NCBI GenBank assembly: GCA_029059925.1
Contig: JAIDVA010000011.1
Coordinates: 1-12,171, forward strand
Direction of reading: 5' to 3'
DNA: 12,171 bases
Origin: Eubacterium sp.
Lineage (GTDB): Bacteria > Bacillota > Clostridia > Oscillospirales > Acutalibacteraceae
A model generated the notes under the pieces. It searched no databases. It was not told the DNA's origin and was given only the letters and a program-made list of their open reading frames with translations. A program made the translations under genes and the position numbers. This document shows positions 1 through 6,030 of this stretch, in pieces (the stretch's first letter is position 1; each line of letters begins with the position of its first letter).

Positions 1-28
1 TATGAAAAATTAGGAAATAACATTACAC

Positions 29-33
29 AGGAG
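29..33 (+). promoter_or_regulatory. Shine-Dalgarno site deciding the uxaC start
   Basis: AGGAG lies six bases before the ATG at 40 and zero bases before the ATG at 34, so it favours the start at 40. A TAG at 11-13 in another frame could be the stop of an upstream gene, but too little sequence is present to tell. Confidence 0.75.
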
Positions 34-39
34 ATGTTT

Positions 40-1443
40 ATGAAGATTTTTATGGATAAGGATTTTCTGGTGGATACTGATATGGCTAAAAAGCTGTTTC
101 ACGAATATGCAGAAGATATGCCTATTTGTGACTACCATTGCCATTTGAGTCCTAAGGAAATTTATGAAAACAAAGCCCCCGAAAATATTTCAGAGCTCTG
201 GCTGTCAGGCGACCATTACAAATGGCGTGCAATGCGCAGCTGTGGTGTTGAGGAAAAATACTGCACAGGTGATGCAACAGCTAAAGAAAAGTTTGAAAAA
301 TTCGGGTATACTCTGCAATATTGTATAGGTAATCCGCTTTATCATTGGGCACATATCGAGCTGCAAAGATATTTTGGTATTGATACACCGTTGAATGCTA
401 AAACAGCAGGGGATATTTTTGAAAGAGCAAACAAGGCTATTTCTGAAGGCGATTTTCGTCCGCAGAGCTTAATAACCAAAAGCAATGTTAAGGTTGTATG
501 TACAACAGATGATCCTGTTGATGATTTAAAATATCACAAGCTGCTTAAGGACACTGTAGATTTTGATTGTAAGGTGCTCCCGTCTTTCAGACCCGACAGG
601 GCTCTTAATGCACATCTTGACGGCTTTGCTGATTATATCAGACAGCTTGGTGAAACTGCAGAGATTGAAATTAACAGTTATAAGGATGTAATCACAGCAC
701 TTCTTAAAAGAGTTGATTATTTTCATTCAGTAGGCTGCCGTATATCAGATCAGGCATTTGATTATCCGCCTTACGCGATTGCAGACGATAATGAAATTGA
801 AAAAATCTTTATCCGTGCAATGAACGGAGAAAAAATTTCGCTTGCAGAATGTGACAAATACAGAACACCTGTTCTTCTTGCACTCGGCAGAAAATATCAT
901 GAACTTGGCTGGGCAATGGAAATTCACATTGGTGCGATGCGAAACAACAATACCCTTATGTTTAATAAAATAGGTGCAGATACAGGCTTTGATTCAGTCG
1001 GTGATTGCGAGATTGCACAGCCGCTTTCACGTTTTCTTGATGCACTGAACAAGGACGATAAGCTGCCTAAAACAATTTTGTTTAATCTTAATGATAAGGA
1101 TAACACGGTTCTCGGCACAATGCTTGGCAATTTTCAGTCAGCAGATGCAGAATCGAAAATACAGTTCGGTCCTGCTTGGTGGTTCCTTGATACAATGGAT
1201 GGTATGACCAATCAGATGAAAACACTCGGAAATCTGGGTGTGCTCGGCAAATTTGTGGGTATGGAGACAGATTCGCGCTCATTCACATCATATGGCAGGC
1301 ACGAATATTTCAGACGTATTATGTGTGCCCTTATCGGCAGATGGGTTGAGGATGGCTGGTATGCCTATGATGAGGATATCCTCAAAGAAATTGTACAGGG
1401 CATATGCTATAACAATGCTGTTAAATATTTTAATTTTGAATAA
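40..1443 (+). CDS. uxaC: Uronate isomerase (glucuronate/galacturonate isomerase)
   Basis: This cytoplasmic enzyme interconverts D-glucuronate with D-fructuronate, and D-galacturonate with D-tagaturonate, the entry step of hexuronate catabolism. The 467-residue product is of normal length for UxaC, a member of the amidohydrolase-fold superfamily. Visible signatures are the metal-binding H-x-H in DYHCHLSP (residues 31-38), RPDR near 184-187, EIHIGAMRNNN near 294-304, and TDSRSFTSYGRHEYFRRI near 410-427. The start at 40 is chosen because AGGAG at 29-33 sits six bases before it; the in-frame ATG at 34 directly abuts that site and is too close. The reading frame stays open to the left edge, but protein similarity begins at MKIFMDKDF. 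It is followed 26 nt later by the kinase gene, so the two are probably co-transcribed. No promoter is visible in the 33 bases upstream, so the operon probably continues to the left. Family identity is very secure; which uronate is preferred cannot be read. Confidence 0.96.
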   Translation: MKIFMDKDFLVDTDMAKKLFHEYAEDMPICDYHCHLSPKEIYENKAPENISELWLSGDHYKWRAMRSCGVEEKYCTGDATAKEKFEKFGYTLQYCIGNPLYHWAHIELQRYFGIDTPLNAKTAGDIFERANKAISEGDFRPQSLITKSNVKVVCTTDDPVDDLKYHKLLKDTVDFDCKVLPSFRPDRALNAHLDGFADYIRQLGETAEIEINSYKDVITALLKRVDYFHSVGCRISDQAFDYPPYAIADDNEIEKIFIRAMNGEKISLAECDKYRTPVLLALGRKYHELGWAMEIHIGAMRNNNTLMFNKIGADTGFDSVGDCEIAQPLSRFLDALNKDDKLPKTILFNLNDKDNTVLGTMLGNFQSADAESKIQFGPAWWFLDTMDGMTNQMKTLGNLGVLGKFVGMETDSRSFTSYGRHEYFRRIMCALIGRWVEDGWYAYDEDILKEIVQGICYNNAVKYFNFE

Positions 1444-1469
1444 ATTTATTATATTTCGGAGGAATAGAA

Positions 1470-2567
1470 ATGGATTTAAAACTCAGACCAAAAGAAGAAT
1501 GTATGTTCGATGAAGTTTCACTCGGTGAAATTATGCTCAGACTTGACCCGGGTGAGGGCAGAATTAAAACTGCCCGTTCATTCCGCGCATGGGAAGGCGG
1601 CGGAGAATACAATGTTGCCAGAGGACTCAGAAGATGCTTTGGCTTAAAGACAAGTGTTGTTACCGCTTTTGCTGAAAATGAAATCGGTTATCTTATGGAG
1701 GATTTGATTTTACAGGGCGGTGTTGACACATCACTCATTAAGTGGATGCCATTCGACGGTATCGGCAGAACTGTAAGAAACGGTATCAATTTCACAGAGC
1801 GTGGCTTTGGTATCCGCGGTGCTGTGGGTGCATCTGACAGAGGCAATACTGCTGCGTCAAAGCTTAAGCCGGGCGATATTGACTGGGATTATATTTTCGG
1901 CACACTCGGTGTTCGTTGGCTGCATACAGGCGGCATTTATGCTGCTCTTTCCGAGACTGCTGCCGAGGTGGTTATCGAGGCAGTAAAAAAAGCTAAGGAA
2001 TACGGCACAATCGTATCCTATGACCTCAACTATCGTCCGTCACTCTGGAAGGATATTGGCGGTCAGGCAAAGGCTCAGGAGGTTAATAAGGAAATCGCTA
2101 AGTATATCGATGTTATGATTGGTAATGAAGAGGATTTCACAGCTTCACTCGGCTTTGAGGTTGAAGGCAATGATGCTGACCTTAAGGAGCTGAATATGGA
2201 CGGTTATTATAAGATGATTGAAACCGTAACGAAGGCTTATCCTAATTTCAAGGTGATTGCAACAACACTCAGAACCGTTAAGACTGCTACAGTAAATGAC
2301 TGGAAGGCAATCTGCTGGGCTGATGGCCAGATTTATCAGTCACTTGAATATCCGGGTCTTGAAATTCTTGACCGTGTTGGCGGCGGTGACAGCTTTGCTT
2401 CGGGTCTTATTTATGGTCTTATGACATATCAGGACGCACAGAAGGCTGTTAACTATGGTGTAGTTCACGGTGCTCTTGCAATGACAACACCCGGTGATAC
2501 TTCAATGGCATCACTTAAAGAGGTTGAAAATAAGGTTAATGGCGGCTCATCAAGAGTACAGAGATAA
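1470..2567 (+). CDS. kdgK: PfkB-family sugar kinase, probable 2-keto-3-deoxygluconate kinase
   Basis: The likely reaction is ATP-dependent phosphorylation of 2-keto-3-deoxygluconate (KDG) to KDPG in the cytoplasm. The 365-residue protein shows ribokinase/PfkB features: an N-terminal substrate-binding stretch GGGEYNVARGL (43-53), DLNYRPSLW (185-193), and the C-terminal PfkB signature DRVGGGDSFASG (301-312), in which D307 is the expected catalytic base. The usual GAGD reads GGGD, a common variant in KDG kinases. A strong GGAGG at 1458-1462 is seven bases before the ATG at 1470; a second in-frame ATG at 1503 has a weaker site. At 365 residues it is longer than the roughly 310-340 common for the family, mainly through an N-terminal extension and an insertion around 228-250. 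Function as KDG kinase is supported by its place directly between uxaC and the KDPG aldolase gene; a related sugar substrate remains possible from sequence alone. Confidence 0.88.
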   Translation: MDLKLRPKEECMFDEVSLGEIMLRLDPGEGRIKTARSFRAWEGGGEYNVARGLRRCFGLKTSVVTAFAENEIGYLMEDLILQGGVDTSLIKWMPFDGIGRTVRNGINFTERGFGIRGAVGASDRGNTAASKLKPGDIDWDYIFGTLGVRWLHTGGIYAALSETAAEVVIEAVKKAKEYGTIVSYDLNYRPSLWKDIGGQAKAQEVNKEIAKYIDVMIGNEEDFTASLGFEVEGNDADLKELNMDGYYKMIETVTKAYPNFKVIATTLRTVKTATVNDWKAICWADGQIYQSLEYPGLEILDRVGGGDSFASGLIYGLMTYQDAQKAVNYGVVHGALAMTTPGDTSMASLKEVENKVNGGSSRVQR

Positions 2568-2587
2568 ATAATAAGGAGATTATAATT

Positions 2588-3244
2588 ATGGCTAATAAAA
2601 TTGAAACCTTAGCAAAAATTCAGGAGGTTGGTATTGTTGCCGTTGTTCGTGCAACGTCAATCGAACAGGCAGAGAAAATCACTGACGCTTGTATCGCAGG
2701 CGGTGTAGCTGCTATTGAGCTTACCTTCACAGTTCCTCACGCTGATAAGCTTATCGAGGCTATGAAGGCTAAGTATAACTCGGGCGAAATCATCATTGGT
2801 GCGGGAACAGTTATGGATGCTGCTACAGCAAGAATTGCAATCCTCGCAGGTGCTGAATATATCGTATCACCTTACTTTGATCCTGAAACAGTTAAGACAT
2901 GTAATCGCTATGGTGTACCGTCAATGCCAGGTATTTACACACCTACAGAGGCTGTTCACGCTATGGAATGCGGTGCTGACGTGCTTAAGGTGTTCCCGGG
3001 TGATATCGCAGGTCCTGCTTTCATTAAGGATATCCACGGTCCTATTCCAAATGCAGTTATGATGCCTTCAGGCGGTGTTGAGGTTGACAACGTTAAGGAT
3101 TGGATTAAGGCAGGTGCAATTGCATGCGGTGCTGGCTCTTCACTGATCGCCGGTGCTAAAACAGGTGATTATGACAAGATTACCGAAACAGGAAAGCTCT
3201 TTGTTCAGCGTATCAAAGAGGCACGTGCCGAAATGGCAAAATAA
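2588..3244 (+). CDS. eda: 2-dehydro-3-deoxyphosphogluconate (KDPG) aldolase
   Basis: This class I aldolase cleaves KDPG into pyruvate and glyceraldehyde 3-phosphate, the final step of the uronate route encoded by this operon; many homologues also act on 4-hydroxy-2-oxoglutarate. The 218-residue product has the usual length. Key residues line up with the well-studied bacterial enzyme: R21, E44 in AAIELTF, T74 in GAGTVMD, SPYFDPE at 95-101, PGIYTPTE at 114-121, the Schiff-base lysine K134 in VLKVFPGD, and the phosphate-binding PSGGV (160-164) and GAGSSL (181-186). AAGGAG at 2573-2578 is nine bases before the ATG, and the gap to the kinase gene is 20 nt, so the two are surely co-transcribed. It is followed by a candidate terminator 12 nt after the stop. 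The cytoplasmic aldolase call is secure. Confidence 0.95.
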   Translation: MANKIETLAKIQEVGIVAVVRATSIEQAEKITDACIAGGVAAIELTFTVPHADKLIEAMKAKYNSGEIIIGAGTVMDAATARIAILAGAEYIVSPYFDPETVKTCNRYGVPSMPGIYTPTEAVHAMECGADVLKVFPGDIAGPAFIKDIHGPIPNAVMMPSGGVEVDNVKDWIKAGAIACGAGSSLIAGAKTGDYDKITETGKLFVQRIKEARAEMAK

Positions 3245-3252
3245 CAAATATT

Positions 3253-3281
3253 AGGATACTATACCCTAGCAATCCTTTTTT
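3253..3281 (+). terminator. Candidate intrinsic terminator of the uxaC-kdgK-eda operon
   Basis: A short stem AGGAT/ATCCT (3253-3257 with 3272-3276) encloses a small inner CTA/TAG pairing (3259-3261 with 3267-3269) and is followed directly by six T (3276-3281). It starts nine bases after the aldolase stop. The stem is weak and AT-rich, so termination may be partial; the larger hairpin at 3434-3468 could act as a backup. Confidence 0.4.
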
Positions 3282-3289
3282 AATGAATT

Positions 3290-3416
3290 GTACCATTCTT
3301 TTGAGTCGCAAAAGAACGGTACCAAGAAAACGAATCAGGGGGAAGGCATACGCCAATTCCCCCTAATAACCCCCTTTGTTGTTGTGCCGTGCGTACTTAT
3401 GCACACAGCGGTACAG
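3290..3416. repeat. Composite palindromic intergenic element (three hairpins)
   Basis: Three successive inverted repeats fill this non-coding stretch. The first pairs 3290-3302 with 3310-3322 (13 bp arms, one A/C mismatch that becomes a G-U wobble on the minus strand, 7-base loop). The second pairs AGGGGGAA (3337-3344) with TTCCCCCT (3357-3364), continues inward as GGC/GCC (3345-3347 with 3352-3354), and has a two-base AA bulge. The third is imperfect and pairs 3383-3389 with 3409-3415 including one wobble. None is followed by a T run, so they do not look like ordinary terminators. The GC-rich palindromic style resembles the extragenic repeats scattered through many Clostridia genomes, which is an inference since only one copy is visible here. 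Confidence 0.55.
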
Positions 3417-3433
3417 GGAACATTATATTAAAT

Positions 3434-3468
3434 AAAACGTGCATACACAAATTGTGTATGCACGTTTT
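3434..3468. terminator. Strong bidirectional hairpin terminator between convergent operons
   Basis: Arms 3434-3450 and 3452-3468 are perfect complements (17 bp around a single central base, in practice a loop of three to five bases). A4 at the left end and T4 at the right end make it symmetrical, and T-rich sequence follows in both directions. It lies 12 bases after the stop of the minus-strand GH16 gene and about 190 bases after the aldolase stop, so it most likely ends the minus-strand operon and protects both operons from read-through. Confidence 0.8.
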
Positions 3469-3480
3469 GTTATTTGAATC

Positions 3481-4524
3481 TTAATTCATCATATCATTTT
3501 CGCCTATGAATTCGTCATCATTTCTGATAAACTGTTCATAGTTTTCATTCTGCCATACCTTGACATAATCAATCATAAAATCTTCGTTATCTGCATTGTT
3601 ATGGCTGAATTGACCTATTTCCTGACCATGAGGTCCGAAGCCGTCACCTGCATCAATCTCAACTGTAAGCCTTAAGAACTCTTTAACCTTTGATACGTCA
3701 CCGCCGTCTGTTGCCCAGGTAGGCTGACCGTCGATGTAGAATACATAGTATTCAGGAGTCCATTTAAGTGCGTAGGTATGGTAGCCGTCATACAAATTCT
3801 GCTCAAGATTACCAATGTAATCTTCAACCTTGCTGTCACTGCCGTAACCGTCCCAGAGAAGTGCGTGACCCATTTTTGAATTTTTGCTGTTTATGAAAGC
3901 ACTTTCGTAAACGTCAATCTCTGTTCCGTCTTCGCCTTCATTTCCAACCTTACGCTGGTTTGAGGACTGCAGCCAGAAGGCTGACCATAAGCCTTGAGAA
4001 TCAGGGATTTTCACACGGCATTCAAAATAACCGAAAGCCTGTGAGAAGAGCATTGTGTCTGCAGTGCCCTTATTATTGTTATTATCACCGCTGATCATTC
4101 GTGTTTCAATACCGCTTGTAAAACGTCCGCTTGCAGGGCAGTCGCCGTTGCAGGTGTGATTATCCTCATATCGTGAATGGATAATTGCATTTGAATCCTT
4201 AACCTCTACCATCTCAGGGCACCACCAGCAGGCCTGTTCAGGTTTACTTTCATCATTGCTTTCCCAGCGGATAGCATGTGGTGAAGTGGTCCAGATTTCC
4301 TTGCTGCCGTCATATCTGTCACCAAAGCTGATATTTTCATTGAGAGCAGTACCTTCAAAGTCATCCTCAAACACCATATACCAGCCATCCTCACCGAGCA
4401 CGGGAACAGAAAGGTCATAGCCCTTATCCTTCCAACTCATATCTGGCTTTTTACTGCATCCGAATAAAAGTGCAATGCTGATAATTATTGCCGTAATTAT
4501 TGATAAATAAACAAATTTTTTCAT
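3481..4524 (-). CDS. GH16-family endo-glycanase lipoprotein
   Basis: This is a predicted surface lipoprotein that hydrolyses internal beta-linkages of a polysaccharide with retention of configuration. The 347-residue product begins with a lysine-containing, strongly hydrophobic signal ending in LLFGC, with C23 as the likely lipidated residue. The GH16 signature EIDVYE (202-207) supplies nucleophile E202, D204 and acid/base E207; the six-residue spacing is the beta-bulge form seen in laminarinase, agarase and carrageenase-type members rather than in lichenases. Other GH16 marks are FGYFECRVKIP (164-174), GLWSAFWLQS (178-187), YHTYALKW (248-255) and the closing strand IDYVKVWQ (318-325). Four cysteines at 99, 102, 125 and 129 form an unusual insertion. 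The in-frame GTG at 4533 lies within GGGTGA (4530-4535), which acts as ribosome site five bases before ATG 4524, so ATG 4524 is chosen. It is last gene of the minus-strand operon, 23 nt after the phosphoesterase gene. Family secure, substrate unknown. Confidence 0.9.
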   Translation of the reverse strand: MKKFVYLSIITAIIISIALLFGCSKKPDMSWKDKGYDLSVPVLGEDGWYMVFEDDFEGTALNENISFGDRYDGSKEIWTTSPHAIRWESNDESKPEQACWWCPEMVEVKDSNAIIHSRYEDNHTCNGDCPASGRFTSGIETRMISGDNNNNKGTADTMLFSQAFGYFECRVKIPDSQGLWSAFWLQSSNQRKVGNEGEDGTEIDVYESAFINSKNSKMGHALLWDGYGSDSKVEDYIGNLEQNLYDGYHTYALKWTPEYYVFYIDGQPTWATDGGDVSKVKEFLRLTVEIDAGDGFGPHGQEIGQFSHNNADNEDFMIDYVKVWQNENYEQFIRNDDEFIGENDMMN

Positions 4525-4529
4525 GATTA

Positions 4530-4535
4530 TCACCC
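4530..4535 (-). promoter_or_regulatory. Shine-Dalgarno site deciding the GH16 start
   Basis: On the minus strand GGGTGA precedes ATG 4524 by five bases. The upstream in-frame GTG (4531-4533) overlaps this site and has no ribosome site of its own, so it is unlikely to be the start. Confidence 0.6.
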
Positions 4536-4547
4536 GTAGATTTAATA

Positions 4548-6026
4548 TTATTTCAGCTCACAGGTTACAGAATTGCTTTGGGCACCCCATGAATCAATTG
4601 CTGTAATTACAACATATTTTGTATTTTCAGGAAGAGTGCCAGGTAATCTTAATTCTGCTGTTTGAGCCATATTATTAAGTCCTAAAACATAATCGCTAAA
4701 ATATGTTAGCTCTGTTATTTTTTTAGGTGTACCGTTCTCATAATTTTTGTTGTCAAAACGTATTTTTTCACCATCTTCATTGTAGTGAACAATATGATTA
4801 TCGTAATCAATTTCGTCAAATTCAATTACGTTATTATCGGCATCTCTGAATTCGAGCTTATAGGAATGGACAAAATCATCGTCACTTCCTGCTTTGAAGG
4901 AGAGCATTTTCTGTGCATTGCCGTTAATGTCGGTAATATCGCTTACTGTGGCATTGAGCTCATTCTCGAGAACGGGAGCCTGATTGCTATTGCTTCTTGC
5001 ATCCGTGTATTTGCTCAGGCTCGCTTCACTGCCGAATGGTGCCTCGATAACCCATGGCTCCTTGAATGCCTTGCCTGTGTTTGCCTCAAGTCTTTCAATT
5101 GTTACCTTGCTATCCTCAATTTCCATATAAAGGCATCCGGGTACCTTATCGGCAATTGAATTGCCATAGGCATCCTTTGGAACACTGCCGTTGAACTTGC
5201 CTGTTTCAAGCTCAATATAATCAAGACTCTGTGTGGTAAAGGCTGTAAATTCGCCCTGCCAGATTGAACGCTCATCAATAAGGGAATAGTGTGAATGACC
5301 TGAAAGTGAAATAACCTGTGGGTAATCCTTAAGAATACGGGCAATGTCATTATTTCCCCATTCATCAGAGCCGTAGGCTGTATCCTGCGGGTTAAGATGT
5401 GTGATTACAAAAATCGGCTTGTCAGGCGTATCTGCAACAGCCTTATCAAGCTCGCCTCTGATCCAATCCTCGTTTGTATAGGATTTGTCATATGAACCGT
5501 CTGAGGAACTCCAGCAGATAAAATGATAGCCATTTACAGTTTTGTGGCTGTATGGGTATTCACCTGTATATTTTGTAAATCTTTTTTGTTGGGTAGCAGG
5601 TGTAGGTATCTCAAAACAGCTGAAGAAATCGGGCAGCCAGTAATCGTGATTTCCCATAATATAAAGTGGGATAGGCTTATCATAATCTGCCATTACATTG
5701 TCGTAGATTTCTTTGTATGTGCTCCATGCTTTTTTCGTGCCTACATTTGTCTGGTCACCGCCGATAATAAGGACGTCCATACCCTTATCTCTGAGCATAG
5801 TGAGTGTTTTTTCAAAGGATTCATACTCATGTGTTGTATTGTCCGTGGTATCAGGCAGCTGCAAGTCACTGATTACGCCTACCCTGAGCGGACCACCGTT
5901 TGTGTCAACATCATAAGTTTTGAAATCATCTGTTGTTTTAGCGTATCCATAGTGAACGCCTGCTGCTGCACCGACAATTCCGAGTGCTGCAACAATACAA
6001 ATTGCTGCTTTGGCTAATTTTTTCAT
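4548..6026 (-). CDS. Exported calcineurin-like metallophosphoesterase
   Basis: This is a predicted secreted or membrane-anchored dimetal phosphoesterase of 492 residues; its substrate is unknown. A lysine start followed by a hydrophobic, alanine-rich segment (about 7-24) is a signal peptide or N-terminal anchor, with possible cleavage near A29. The catalytic motifs are in the family order: SDLQLP (53-58), GGDQ (89-92), GNHDYW (125-130), ITHLNP (208-213) and SGHSHYS (242-248). The first motif is D-x-Q where most members have D-x-H, a substitution known in some branches such as Mn-dependent ADP-ribose pyrophosphatase-like enzymes. Residues from about 350 to the end form a separate, beta-rich C-terminal region with PVLEN and a closing VITAIDSWGAQSNS stretch, like Ig/fibronectin-type accessory domains. 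Ribosome site AAAGGGG (6034-6040) overlaps the last codons of the upstream gene; the gap is 4 nt, indicating translational coupling. A nucleotidase, cyclic phosphodiesterase or glycan-phosphate role are all possible. Confidence 0.85.
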   Translation of the reverse strand: MKKLAKAAICIVAALGIVGAAAGVHYGYAKTTDDFKTYDVDTNGGPLRVGVISDLQLPDTTDNTTHEYESFEKTLTMLRDKGMDVLIIGGDQTNVGTKKAWSTYKEIYDNVMADYDKPIPLYIMGNHDYWLPDFFSCFEIPTPATQQKRFTKYTGEYPYSHKTVNGYHFICWSSSDGSYDKSYTNEDWIRGELDKAVADTPDKPIFVITHLNPQDTAYGSDEWGNNDIARILKDYPQVISLSGHSHYSLIDERSIWQGEFTAFTTQSLDYIELETGKFNGSVPKDAYGNSIADKVPGCLYMEIEDSKVTIERLEANTGKAFKEPWVIEAPFGSEASLSKYTDARSNSNQAPVLENELNATVSDITDINGNAQKMLSFKAGSDDDFVHSYKLEFRDADNNVIEFDEIDYDNHIVHYNEDGEKIRFDNKNYENGTPKKITELTYFSDYVLGLNNMAQTAELRLPGTLPENTKYVVITAIDSWGAQSNSVTCELK

Positions 6027-6030
6027 ATTT

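Noticed and set aside
34..39. ATG at 34 as uxaC start, or an even longer frame reaching the left edge
   Set aside because: The ribosome site abuts this ATG, and known UxaC proteins start at the position corresponding to 40; the open frame before it is short enough to be chance.
3290..3416. CRISPR array or tandem repeat
   Set aside because: The hairpins differ in sequence and spacing, and no repeated unit with unique spacers is present.
4785..5159. A 124-codon plus-strand frame, also antisense to the metallophosphoesterase gene
   Set aside because: No ribosome site or recognisable motif; the composition is what the complementary strand of a real gene gives.
5523..6017. A 164-codon open frame on the plus strand, antisense to the metallophosphoesterase gene
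   Set aside because: It is cysteine- and isoleucine-rich low-quality protein without a ribosome site, and it lies fully opposite a gene with intact catalytic motifs.
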